DNA of 22,239 nt from Chara braunii (taxonomy: Eukaryota; Streptophyta; Charophyceae; Charales; Characeae), in contig BFEA01000351.1 of NCBI GenBank assembly GCA_003427395.1, positions 1,016,657 to 1,038,895 on the forward strand. The letters are read 5' to 3'. The notes under the pieces are model-generated. The model made no database searches, was not told where the DNA came from, and saw only the letters and a list, made by a program, of their open reading frames with translations. The position numbers and the translations under genes were made by a program. Shown in pieces: positions 1-9,317 of this stretch (position 1 is the first letter of the stretch; each line of letters starts with the position of its first letter).

Positions 1-175
1 TCTCCCACTGCCTCTCCCCATTCACTGCTTGATCCCCGCCTACTCCTTCCGATAACGGCCGTGCACAAATCCTGCCCCACTTGCAACATAGCACCTCCGC
101 GAAAAATGGAGTTGCAGACCTAAACGAATGCAAGGATGAAGGGAGGGAGGAGGGAAGGAGGGATGCGGTGCTGAT

Positions 176-176
<1 letters not shown>

Positions 177-243
<67 letters not shown>
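177..243. repeat. (GT)20-(GA)13 compound microsatellite
   Basis: An uninterrupted GT dinucleotide run (177-216) passes directly into a GA run (217-243). Open frames across it encode only Cys-Val or Arg-Glu repeats and are not genes. Confidence 0.97.
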
Positions 244-361
244 GGTGCACTTCCACGCCGGGCGAACTCGCCTATTTCAGTTTTGGGCCGAGTGTGAACG
301 GACCTCTCCACCTTTACACGCACAACACCGCTGGGAGAGGGAGGTAGGGAGGGAGGGAAGG

Positions 362-438
<77 letters not shown>

Positions 439-548
439 CGGGGGAAAGGGAGGGAGGGAGGGAGCGAGGGTGGGGGGGAAGGGAGAGGGTGTGCACTTCG
501 CCACGCCGCGCGAACTCACCTATTTTCTTTTCGGGCCGATTGTGAATA
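239..548. repeat. Direct repeat of about 60 bp, each copy preceded by a GA tract
   Basis: The stretch at about 243-303 (GTGCACTTCCACGCC, then GCGAACTCGCC and TTTTGGGCCGA) recurs at about 487-548 (GTGCACTTCGCCACGCC, then GCGAACTCACC and TTTTCGGGCCGA). Both copies directly follow a GA microsatellite. This suggests that the whole unit, microsatellite plus unique part, was duplicated and the GA tract of the second copy then expanded. Confidence 0.8.
337..480. repeat. Purine-rich tract with (GA) run of about 35 units
   Basis: A GGGA-rich lead-in is followed by a pure GA run (367-436) and then a G-rich stretch. Every base from 361 to 436 is a purine. The Ser-Leu open frames on the other strand are artefacts of the repeat. 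Confidence 0.95.
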
Positions 549-581
549 CAACTGTCCGGCCGATTGTGAATACAACTGTCC
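534..581. repeat. Perfect 24-bp tandem duplication
   Basis: The 24-bp unit beginning GGCCGATTGTGAATACAACT occurs twice head to tail (534-557 and 558-581) with no mismatch. It lies at the end of the second copy of the 60-bp direct repeat. Confidence 0.95.
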
Positions 582-680
582 AGATCTTCAGGGACAAAAC
601 CGCCGGCATACGGGGCTACTTTGAAATGCACGAGGCTCCACAGCGGAATACAGATTTTTCCTTCTTTTTTGTTTTGGAAT

Positions 681-1016
681 AATTTGCAAAATAACCCCAT
701 TAAGTGAGATAGATGCCAAAATGCCCCTGAAAGATGTGGGTAGAGCGGAATGTCCTTTTGGGCCGAAACTTCGCAATCTGGACCGCCCCGTTTGGGACTT
801 GGCTTTTACAATAGCGCCTAGGAAAAGTTGGCAAGTACTGGGGCATTTTGCAAAGTTGGACGGTACCCGGTAAGGGTATATTGCAAATATGGGGTTCCAA
901 CCGACGCTAGGGGAATTTCACAAAAACAAAAATTGTCAGAGGGGTATTCCACTCTACCCTCATGCTTTAGAGGCATTTTTGCATATATCTCAACTTATGG
1001 GGGTATTTTGCAAATT
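681..1016. repeat. Inverted repeat, foldback or MITE-like
   Basis: The left arm (681-754) starts AATTTGCAAAATA. The reverse complement of the right arm (941-1016) starts with the same 13 bases. The two arms match at roughly 80% over about 75 bp with a few small indels. The 186-bp spacer carries further degenerate TTTGCAAA motifs (near 847 and 881). No coding sequence is visible. The form fits a small non-autonomous DNA transposon or a foldback repeat, but flanking target-site duplications were not established. Confidence 0.7.
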
Positions 1017-1517
1017 GTTCCTTTCTGTTTTTTTTTCAGAATATCGAACTTTATTACCAAGAAGGCCGGGGACCTCACGATTCTACCCGAAGACCGGGGC
1101 AAATACCCAGAGTCGGCTCAGTATTGGAAACCGGGTCCGGCATCCCCATACTCGCTCTCTATCTCAAATGTTCTTCAAAAAGGACGGTGGGGATAAAGGT
1201 CCACCGGGCTTGAACCTAAACTCCCCTCTACATCTACTTACTGAACCCCCACCTTTCCATACACCCAACTTACCACTGCCATCCCTCCTTGTATTTAGAA
1301 AGTAGACATAGAGCCGTCTTGGGGGTCTTTCCTCCGAATCAGGGTGGGGGAAAAACAACCCTTTCGATCAGGGTGGGGTACTAATCCGTTCCCCATGACC
1401 AATCGTGGCCAACAGCCAAGAGCAGAAGGAGATTTTCCCCTATTATCATTGCCAATCCTGAATCCCTTCCCCTGGTCTCCCAAAACCATTTCCATTGCTT
1501 TTGATTAACCCCTCAAG
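1017..1517. other. No gene seen; possibly LINE 3' flank
   Basis: No convincing coding sequence. A short direct repeat, ATCAGGGTGGGG, occurs near 1337 and 1366. On the minus strand this stretch follows the end of the LINE coding remnant and may hold its 3' untranslated region, but no clear poly(A) tail or target-site duplication is visible. Confidence 0.4.
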
Positions 1518-1835
1518 TTATCTGTCTTTACATCTCGTGCAGTTAGTAGATATTTCCACAGCTTTGGCCACTAACCATATTGCTGATGCTGTGGCCAAAA
1601 TTGCTTGAAACCATAGCATACTAGCCAGCCTCTGGGATGGGAGACCTTTGAGCTCAACCCATAAGGCTTGCATTGTCTCCTGAGAAGTACCTAAGAGATC
1701 CTGTTCAAAGCGTCTTTCAAGTTTGATTACAGTGGTGTATGGTTGCTTCCTAACTTTCCGTCTGAGTACTTCAGTATCAACTTTGGCCATGTATTCCTCC
1801 AGTATCACCGTCTTCCTCTTTCTACGTTGTACCAA
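1518..1835 (-). pseudogene. LINE ORF2, C-terminal segment with start of zf-RVT-like motif
   Basis: The minus-strand frame reads LPSQRLASMLWFQAILATAS, then AIWLVAKAVEISTNCTRCKD, before a TAG. The LxRLASMLWFQAI pattern and the CxxC at the end resemble the start of the zinc-binding reverse transcriptase domain (zf-RVT) that closes many plant LINE ORF2 proteins. The second half of the zinc site is not visible after the stop. The piece is collinear with the upstream RT remnants, which supports the call. Confidence 0.65.
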
Positions 1836-2039
1836 CCGACAACAACTGGATTAATCCCAAGTAAGTTAAGAGCTCTCCCCTTTGCTACTAGCTTTCTCCT
1901 TATCTGAGCTAAAGGCTCTTTCCTTCGGGCTAGTGGAACCGTCACCGCAATCTCCTCCAAGTCATCCACAAATTCCAACTTCTCTTTGCTTCCTTGGTAA
2001 ATTTCATTGGTGAAGGATAAGTCTGAAGATGTTTGCCAC

Positions 2040-3060
2040 TTAATAGCTTAAAAACCTCCTTCCAACGTTGGGCCTAATACTTGCCAGAACTCATACTGTC
2101 CTTCCTCATTAGGTTTCCTACTCCACAAGCCCTCTGCTGGTATTGTGTTCGTTCGCAGGTTTCTCACCCAAACCTCTGGTATGGCTTTGGTTAATCTCAC
2201 CAACTTTTGTTGAACTCCTCTCAATCTCGGTAGCTTCTGTTTCAATGCAGCACTATCTATCCAGTCTTGCTTCCCATCGTCTCAGATATCGCTTATCCTA
2301 ACCACCTCTTTTTCTATCCAACTCTTACCGAAATGTCATGTTGATTAGCCAAAATAATAGTCCCACACTCATCCTTAATGTGGGGGTTTTCAAAAAGAAT
2401 CTCTAAAAGAACAGTGTCCCTTGAGTTCGGAGTTTCCCTCTCTGTTGGAATGAGCTTTCTCCATGCAGCCAGAGTGTCGCTCCAAAATTTGGATTTCACT
2501 TGTTTGTTGACATAAGAGGGTATCAGTAAACATACCAGAGCGTCTTCCTGTATGCTTAGGGACCACTCTTCACTCATAATTTGCAGTCCTAAAGCTAACC
2601 ATGGTTCATTATTTGTTGCGAAAAATGCCTTTATTGCCATTTGGCCAACAAGACCTGATTTTGTTGTCTAGGGTCAAGTGCACCTAACCCTCCTTCATGT
2701 CTGCGGAAGGTAATTGTTTCCCAGGCTACCTTGGACATGTATCCTTCCTTCTCTTGCGATTCTGACTTCCAAATAAACCGCCACGGCGTCTTTTTGATTT
2801 TTTTATAAGCTCTGTCTCCCAAAAGATGAACCGCCAACGTAAACCACAAATTGAACCTGTTGTCGTGGATAGGACAAGTGCCATTCCTAACAAAGAGAGG
2901 TGTTTTGTCCGTTGCCAACTAGGAATTTTGCTGCAATATTTTTCCAACAGAATGACATCTTGAAACTCGGAGTTGTCTGTTTGTGAAACTTGCACCCCCA
3001 AAAATAGTCCCGAAGCATCAGAAGGGACAATGTTTAAACCCCAATTCACTCTCAGATTGT
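2040..3060 (-). pseudogene. LINE ORF2, thumb and post-RT region (broken)
   Basis: Three minus-strand frames carry successive pieces. The frame from 3049 has GLFLGVQVSQ and the linker LLEKYCSKIPSWQ. The frame from 2918 has PWRFIWKSESQEKEGYMSKV, then AWETITFRRHEGGLGALDP. The frame from 2640 has IKAFFATNNEPWLALGLQIM. The patterns WETI, GGLGA and a conserved Trp fit the region between the RT core and the C-terminal zinc-binding segment in plant LINEs. The frame from 2245 has VPEVW-like text (IPEVWVRNLR) in the expected order. Frame changes fall near 2870-2900 and 2635, and a stop at 2245. Confidence 0.75.
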
Positions 3061-3079
3061 AAGAAGGTGGTAAGAAATA

Positions 3080-4500
3080 AGTTGACTTATTCCAATTAAT
3101 CGAGGTTTATTTTATACCATTTGTAAAGCTCTTAGATTCTCTTTATTGCTTTGACAGATAATGATTAAATCATCCGTCAGTACTCCTCCCTTTCATTAAA
3201 GACCATTATTGAGATTTAGACCCTGGATTTGCGGATTAAAACGAATATTATCGAGTAAGATTTTCAAATGAACCACAAAAAGGGGAGGAGCTAGATGACA
3301 CCCTTACCTGAGAGAACGAGTACTGACCGTTGACCATTTACCATTACCGTGGTCGCAGAGTCCGAATACATTGTCTTCACCCATTGGCAGAATGGGGCAC
3401 AAAAAACCATATGTTTCAAGGTAGTCATCACGAAAGCCCAACCGACACGATCATAAGTTTTTTCTATGTCTAGTAAAAGAATAGCTACATCAAGGTTATC
3501 TTTTGTGATGATTTCAAATGCCTGTATTGTTGAGGCAATGTTATCCGTGATGCTTCTATGTTTGACGAATGCGCCATATTCCTTGCCAATGAGATCGGGT
3601 AAGTAGTTAGCTAATCGTAACGATAAGGCTTTTGCCAACAATCTATAAGATGCATTGAGTAATGATATAGGTCTCCAGTTGCAAATTTTTTTTTTCTATT
3701 TTTTTAGATAACAAGAAAATTACTCATTTCATCATACTTTTCGTCAATTTACCAGAACTTGATTGAAAATACTGAGCAACATTGGACTCAATTGATGCCA
3801 TAAAGCCAAGGATGCCTCTATTGGGAGACCGTCCTTCGCATGACACTTTCCTTTCACTATTTTTTTTGGTGCTACTAAAAGTTCCTCCAAAGTCAGAGGT
3901 CTGTCTAAATTCAAACGTGCACTCATAAAGAGGGTTTTTTTAGAGCGGTTCCAAAAGGTATTTGCAATTTTAAGATCCGAGTCCATATCATCATATGGAC
4001 GACGAGTTGTTTGGATGTCCTCGAAATACAGTCTATCATACTCACACTTTTGTTGTAGATCGTTAAGAATTAATAATTGGGTAGAAAATGAGTATGATAA
4101 CTCTTTCATTGGCATGATTAAACGTCTGAAGGTTTCCTTCGTGAGTTTATCTTCGGTTACAATGCCTCTCTGGTCAAACCATTCTTTCCATTGCAGTTGA
4201 TCCTGGATATGCATTAGCGCTAGTTTTGTCAAGAATATTTTTCTCACCAATGTCCAATAAGCGTCTGCTACCTCATCGTGACCTAGACACTCCTCTGCAA
4301 TACTTATTCATTGTATAATAAAACTTTCCTTCTTTCTTTTCGTTTGTGCTTCAATTTGAAAAAATACGTTAAACATTCGTTGCAAAATATGAATCCCTAC
4401 CTCCACATAGTCTTCCTCCGTGTTGAACAAATCCTTAACGTCCTGCCAAGACGCAAGTTGGCGCTGTGCCTAGTGGAAGACACCCGAATCTTTAAATAAA
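3080..4500 (-). pseudogene. LINE ORF2, reverse transcriptase domain (broken)
   Basis: After a linker region (4500-4250) the frame at 4250-3744 reads LTLEELLVAPKKIVKGKC, then AKDGLPIEASLALW, the usual entry to the L1 RT domain. Several stops follow (3744-3690). The frame then reads CNWRPISLLNASYR, AFVKHRSITDNI, and LLLDIEKTYDRVGW (motif A, first catalytic Asp), then GCHLAPPLFVV and LLDNIRFNPQIQGL. Motif C is in another frame and reads LTDDLIIICQSN, so the catalytic Asp pair is kept but the usual Tyr-Ala before it is not. The many frame changes show that the copy cannot make active enzyme. Confidence 0.9.
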
Positions 4501-4504
4501 AAGA

Positions 4505-5337
4505 TGTTTAACTTATAATAAGAAAAACCCTTTTTTGGGGCTTCACTGATTCGAGATTCACTTACCACCGGCCTATGGTCAGATATATCTGACATCATGA
4601 TATCCACAGTGATACACTCATGTCATGGTCGACCTTTTATCAAAAGGTAATCCAATCTTCTACGAGATAGGGGGCTCTGTGACCCGAACCAGGTATACGC
4701 TTATGTATTCGGGTGTAATACACGAAAGGCATCCACCAAATCCGAATAAACTATAAAACTCTGTAGTAATCTACTATCATATTTGATATGTCCTTCTCTA
4801 GGGCTATCCAATCCTGGGTTCAGTATGGTGTTCCAGTCTGCTGCAATGATTAGGTTGTCAGAGTCTGGTATAATTCCCGGTAATTTAGCTATGAAGTTTA
4901 GCCTTTCGTTATAATCTACAAACACATAAATTGACATCACAGTCCATTCCTTGGACCCCACCTCAAAATTGACCCATACCCACCTCCCCCATAAGCCAGT
5001 CATTGAATCAATAATTACCGTTTCCAAGTCCCTGTGAATTAATATGGCGGTCCCTACCCTTGTTCTCTGAGCCGATGACCAAAGCTGATAATCAGTCCAC
5101 CAATTTTTCGCTTCTCTACAATGATTTTCATCCAACTTTGTTTCCTGAATACAAACCACTTGACTTAAGACGACTTCGTTTGTGCTTATGGTTTGTGTCA
5201 CATAGCCCTCTTACATTCCATGAAGCAAGCCTGAGCTTTCCTCTAAGAGGCATGAGGGTTGGTATTGCCGACCGATAACTGAATGCGGCTTCCTGCGCTT
5301 TGTGACCCCTGCGACTGTTTCCTTCGCCTCGGTTCAT
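4505..5337 (-). pseudogene. LINE ORF2, APE-type endonuclease domain (broken)
   Basis: In target-primed reverse transcription this domain nicks the target DNA. The start is in one frame (5337-5128) with the hallmark LASWNVRGL. A frame change near 5175-5185 leads to VVCIQETKL (metal-binding Glu), GTAILIH, WVWVNFEV, IIAADWN (the usual GDFN position) and then a TAA at about 4698. Past the stop the same frame still reads YTWFGSQ, RRRLDYLLI and SDISDHRPV, which are the C-terminal motifs including the catalytic His. A second stop lies within this tail. All key endonuclease motifs are therefore recognisable, but the gene needs at least one frame change and two stop read-throughs. Confidence 0.88.
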
Positions 5338-5362
5338 CCCCTCCTGATGTTTTGTCCCATGG

Positions 5363-5725
5363 CTATTGGAGCTGGGACAACAATTTCGGAGTAAGGAGAG
5401 ACTCTCTCAATACCAATGTAGTCAACCATTCAGCGATGACTGCTGCCAAGATCCCAGGTAGAGCTCGAATTCCTTGTAGCTCTTTGTTCAATGGAGACGA
5501 CAAGGAAGGTAGAGGGAACAAACTTTTGTTTTGCCCCACGGTGATGTTGTTTGTTTTATCGTTCGTCTCGACTTCCATCGGGACATAATAAAAGTGAGTT
5601 TTCTTAACTTTCTCCACATGGGTTTGAGGAATAAGACGAATTTTCAATCCTTTGGGAATGATTTTTGAGACATTGCTCAGTATCACGTTACTTGTAAGGG
5701 GGACATTAGCATTTGAAGCGAACAA
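5363..5725 (-). pseudogene. LINE ORF1, C-terminal fragment
   Basis: The minus-strand frame ends at a TAG near 5363 and reads PLTSNVILSNVSKIIPKG, then KIRLIPQTHVEKVKKTHFYY, followed by a polar low-complexity tail. I place it as the C-terminal part of the LINE's first ORF because it lies just upstream of the endonuclease start and on the same strand. No RNA-binding zinc knuckle can be seen in the surviving part. The frame continues past about 5725 into sequence that is antisense to the neighbouring reverse transcriptase fragment, so the true ORF1 is cut there. The function, chaperone and RNA binding in L1-like elements, is inferred from position only. Confidence 0.55.
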
Positions 5726-5734
5726 GCGATTGGT

Positions 5735-6259
5735 TATGGGTAAGCGATATATTGACGACTTGTTGATTATTGCTTTGTTTCGAACCTCGGATGAGCAAGG
5801 GGCATCCAAAACCGAACGGTATCTTGATAGCGTGACGAAGTGTTATCCGGACGTCCTAGTGCTTGAACGAACAGACCCGGGTAACGACCTATTGGATTTT
5901 CTAGAAACCAGGATGATGGTATGTGGGGCCAAGGTACTGCTGATGTCCCACAAGGTAAAAAATGCAGGAACAATTTGGGGGGATAAACCACTGCAATTTC
6001 GTACGTACAAAGACTTCACTTCATATGGACCCCGGTCGTGTAAATTTGCGGTAATCACAAACACGATTCTACGCATTGCTCAGAACTCGAATAACGACGG
6101 GCTGACGTGCTGTAACATACTCACGTTGTGTGAAGAGCTCAGAAAGAGCAGGTACCCAGCGAAAGTAGTGTGGCGGGGCTCCAGTGGATGCAACGCAGGG
6201 TCCGATCATCTTTCTGGCAGGGAATACTGGAAATAGCACGATATGCGCAGGGCAAGTAA
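5735..6259 (+). pseudogene. Reverse transcriptase fragment, probably Penelope-like (distal half)
   Basis: The frame reads RYIDDLLII with the catalytic Asp pair at 5748-5759 (RT motif C), then CYPDVLVLERTDPGNDLLDF, LETRMMV, RTYKDFTSYGPRS and CEELRKSRYPAKVV. The order, YIDD followed by a late LDFL, a K-T-F segment and a terminal EL-(K/R)xxxYP, matches the RT C-terminal part of Penelope-like elements better than LTR or LINE RTs. This is family knowledge applied by eye. The first coding ORF ends at 6236. An overlapping frame from 6179 to a TAA at 6259 (QRRVRSSFWQGILEIARYAQ) looks like the true continuation, which would need a frameshift near 6175-6182. Upstream RT motifs and a GIY-YIG endonuclease are not visible. 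Confidence 0.55.
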
Positions 6260-6483
6260 CTCCCTATGACTGAATGGGGACCGGTCAGCCTGAGCACGTG
6301 TAAAACGATTGATGAAGTCTGACCCGTAGCAATGAACGGGGCACAATAGTTAAAACTCAGAGATTGCAGGAAGGAGTATTGGCAGATATCCGATTTACTG
6401 TCGGAGTGTGTATCAGGATTTTTGAAATTAATCGTGGAGTGACGTAAGTCTGCACCGAGGGCGGTAAGAGCCAGGAACCATAG

Positions 6484-6642
6484 GGGAAGCCTCCAGGACC
6501 AGCAGAGGTTATACCCACTTGTGCGCAATTATGGGCCAAATTCATCAGAATCTGCAAGGACCTGGTCTTTTTAGACTTGGCACCGAGCAAAAACGAGTTC
6601 CAGATTAGTGACGCGGTGACAACGCTTGAAGTAACGCGCTGA
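6484..6642 (+). pseudogene. Possible coding remnant, unknown
   Basis: A stop-bounded frame without an ATG reads AQLWAKFIRICKDLVFLDLA, then NEFQISDAVTTLEVTR, ending in TGA at 6640-6642. The composition looks protein-like and it lies downstream of the reverse transcriptase fragment on the same strand. I do not recognise it. It may be the tail of the same element or chance. Confidence 0.2.
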
Positions 6643-6716
6643 CCTCTATGCACGAGTTAACCTGTTGAGGTTTTCGCCTTTGGTTCCTTCAGAATTTTGT
6701 GATGAGAGTTGTTGTG

Positions 6717-6750
6717 TTTTTTTATTTTATTTTATTTTATTTGATTTTAT
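6717..6750. repeat. (TTTTA)n microsatellite
   Basis: A T-rich pentanucleotide tract, TTTTATTTTATTTTATTT and variants, sits between the RT-derived region and the next block. On the minus strand it would read as an A-rich tail, but no element body clearly attaches to it. Confidence 0.9.
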
Positions 6751-7458
6751 TTCAGTTTATTAAATTTTTAAAGCTAGCTCTGTAGGGAGAGAAGGCTGAG
6801 AAAGTAGTATAAAAATGACACTCGTATGAACCATTTACCTCAATCTGAGTGGCGGATGAGTAGAAGGATTGAGAACCTTGGCGGTGAAGGTCAAGGTGAT
6901 GCTGGGGAGAAGGTGATTTTGCCATGATAATAAAACTTATGTCATCTTCTTCCTTTTGGAGTTCCATTGTCTTTGTGATGGATTAGAACCTTAAACTCGA
7001 CCTTGCCGTGGCTTGGGAACGAGCCTAGGATGCCGATCTACACACTGTTGAGAATCTCACAGTGGGAAAATCGTGCTTGTTTCGTGATATTGTCATTACC
7101 ACTACTATTGTTGTGGTGTTATTTTTTCTCTGTAATGGTTGCCGTCCGTTTTTGGACGTGCTTTTGATTCATGTACATCGTGTTGTTATGATCGTTAGAA
7201 TCTTTGTATGATTCCTTCTGAAGCATATGGGGGGCATTTGTCCGCGGGAGTATCTGTTTCCCTCTTTCTCGGAGCAACGTCTCAGAAACGGGAGGTAGTA
7301 AACGGGTGGAACGACCCGATCACGAAGTAGAGAGAAGTGCGGGCTTGAGTTTCAGACGGGCAGGTGACGACTTCAAGGGCACGACACTGGTACTGGCGAT
7401 TGATCAAACGTTCAGAACTCCCTTCCGAAGCTGCTGTCGACTGGCGCACAGTATAGTG
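6751..7458. other. No gene or element recognised
   Basis: Short open frames on both strands (for example minus 6967-6752 and plus 7306-7488) have no recognisable motifs and no codon pattern that sets them apart. I see no repeats of note here. Confidence 0.4.
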
Positions 7459-7754
7459 ACGCGCATGATGTGGTGGCGGAGGGCATGATCCGGGAAGCTA
7501 CGGTGCTTTGCTTACGGTGGCGTGAGCATCGTCTAGTAAAGTTGTGGCGTGACGAATAAGGCAATTGTTGTCAGTAGGGGTGTACTTTGAGACACATCGC
7601 TCTGTCTCTGACGATCGATCGGACTTCCAGGCCTGCTTCCTGGATTTGCTACCGATAGAGGCATGAGATGACGACGCGCGTGAGACGGTGGCAAGAAGCG
7701 TGATCCGTAGGGCATGATGTTTTGTGTATGGTGGCGCGAGTGTCGACTAGTAAG
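7459..7754. repeat. Imperfect direct repeat, about 80 bp, offset about 214 bp
   Basis: Unit 1 (7459-7540) and unit 2 (7672-7754) share GACGCGC, GGTGGC, GCATGATCC or GCGTGATCC, TATGGTGGCGCGAG or TACGGTGGCGTGAG, and CTAGTAA in the same order. The match is perhaps 70-75%. The second unit ends about 75 bp before the start codon of the Gag-like gene, so the pair may lie in its leader or in an element terminus. Confidence 0.6.
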
Positions 7755-7827
7755 CAGCTTTGAGACCAATTGTGCTATCGGTGTCAGTATTGGGTGTGGT
7801 GTTGCCATTGGCATTATACTAAGTCGT

Positions 7828-9317
7828 ATGTCAGGTCGTGGGAGGGGTAAAGCTGGTGGAAGGCGTGGCCGTTGGTCTAACTGCGGACGCTACTGGAAGG
7901 CAGGCAATGACCAGAGCAGTAGCAGTGGGCAACCAACAGCGAATCCAGCGCAGTACAATGGCGCGGTCCCAGTGGTGAATCCATATCCTCCGGGAGTAAA
8001 CCCGGTGCAATATGCTGCACCATTCCAGGCACCTGCGGTGATGCCAATTATGCCGCCACCCACGGCCTCGGCCGCGACACCTCCAACACCAATGCAGTAT
8101 CAAGCAGTTGCACCTCAAGTGTCTCCCTGGGGAATGCAACCGTGGCAATGGCCAGCGCACGGGCAATGGGCAGGGCAGCCTCCTAGCGTGCAGGCGGGGA
8201 CCAGTCATCAGCAAAGTATTCAGTCGCATCAACAACCTCTGAACCAGCAAGCTTCCACCTCGCACAACACCGGAGTTGGGAACAATCCTGGGAAGGGCCC
8301 GACGACGAATTCCTTTCCTGGCCCGGGAAACCGGGCGTACTTTACAAAAGAGTACATGGACATTTTGGAGGATATCAAGATGAGCAAGGCGATTGAGGAA
8401 GCACGGAAGAAGATCTCGAGTGGTAGACGTGGTGGCGTTCGGATTGTGGAACTGCCTGACGAAGGTAGCAGATCGGAAGGTCGGTTTGCAGATAAGGCGC
8501 GATCCACTGACAAGAGTGATGAGATGAAAGCATGGGTGACATCAACTCTCGGTGACTCTCTCAAGCTCATTACGGAAAAGCTACAGGAGGTCGACCAAAA
8601 GGCTAAGCTTGTTGCCGCTGATAAGGCAGAGCTCGACAGGCTGCGGGAAGAGAAGGCCTTGAAGGAGAAGGGTAGCATGGACCCGGCGAGTAATGAAAAA
8701 AGGAAGAGAGGGGGGGAATGTACCCCAGCGGCAAATTCCCCTCGTATCAATCGGGTGAAGTCATGCACATGTGGAAGTAGCAAGGCAAAGTCTCGCTCGA
8801 AGAGGATCGAGGTATCTTCCAATGAAGAAGAAACTGACACGATGAAGCATAACCTTCAACCGAAGATGGGCACAAGCAGCGAGTTAGCGACATCAAGACA
8901 ATCCTTGCTGCGCTCATGCAGGGCATAGGGAACACTAAGGGAAAATCACCAGTAGTTGCACCTATGCCTGTGAAGCCAGAAGCCAGTGAGGGATCGAAGG
9001 GTATGGAAGATGTGGACGTGGTACATAATGAGCAGAACGGAGAGGTGGAGGAAGAAAGTGACGAAGGAGGGTTGGCAACATATATGAAGATGAGGCAAGA
9101 ATTCTATTGTTCCTTACATTACACTCGGGTGCAGGAACTCTGCAAGCAGAAGAACATCCAGTACCTCCGGAAGGATGCTGGGGCATGGGAACTTGCAAGA
9201 CTTGACCTACAGGAATATGCAGACACATTGAAGGAAGAGAAACCAGCACGTGCCGCTGTCGGCGCGAATACCCTTACAAAGGTATCCGGCCCGGTTTTTG
9301 CAACTGGCAGAAAATAA
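7828..9317 (+). pseudogene. Gag/ORF1-like retroelement protein with one frameshift
   Basis: I chose the ATG at 7828 because it opens a basic MSGRGRGKAGGRRGR N-terminus; an earlier in-frame ATG at 7714 adds only unlike sequence. The order is an RG-rich start, a long Pro/Gln/Ala-rich stretch (to about 8330), AYFTKEYMDILEDIKMSKAI, a likely coiled coil (DEMKAWVTSTLGDSLKLI to about 8670), a basic KRKRGG, SCTCGSSKAKSRSKR and an acidic segment. The frame ends at 8928, but the second part runs in another frame from about 8889 to 9317 (EEESDEGGLATYMKMRQEFY, LHYTRVQELCKQKNIQYLRK, ELARLDLQEYAD). One base appears lost near 8888. From memory this family is widespread in Chara and is annotated hypothetical. 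Nucleocapsid-like function is inferred from the basic tail and repeat context. No zinc knuckle or pol is seen. Confidence 0.7.

Larger units (their letters stand above)
1518..5725 (-). mobile_element. Degenerate L1-type LINE (non-LTR retrotransposon)
   Basis: Read on the minus strand, the order is the ORF1 C-terminus, APE-type endonuclease, reverse transcriptase, post-RT region and a Cys-containing C-terminal tail. This is the layout of plant L1 LINEs. The reading frame is broken many times by in-frame stops and frame changes, so the copy is dead. The 5' end is joined near 5725 to a plus-strand reverse transcriptase fragment. This fits 5' truncation on insertion into, or later recombination with, that element. 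The exact ends are uncertain. Confidence 0.88.

Noticed and set aside
179-700. Open frames of 60-170 codons across the GT/GA tracts
   Set aside because: They are products of dinucleotide repeats lacking stops, on both strands.
8880-8930. Programmed -1 frameshift in the Gag-like gene
   Set aside because: No slippery heptamer or downstream structure was evident at 8880-8889; a base loss is simpler.
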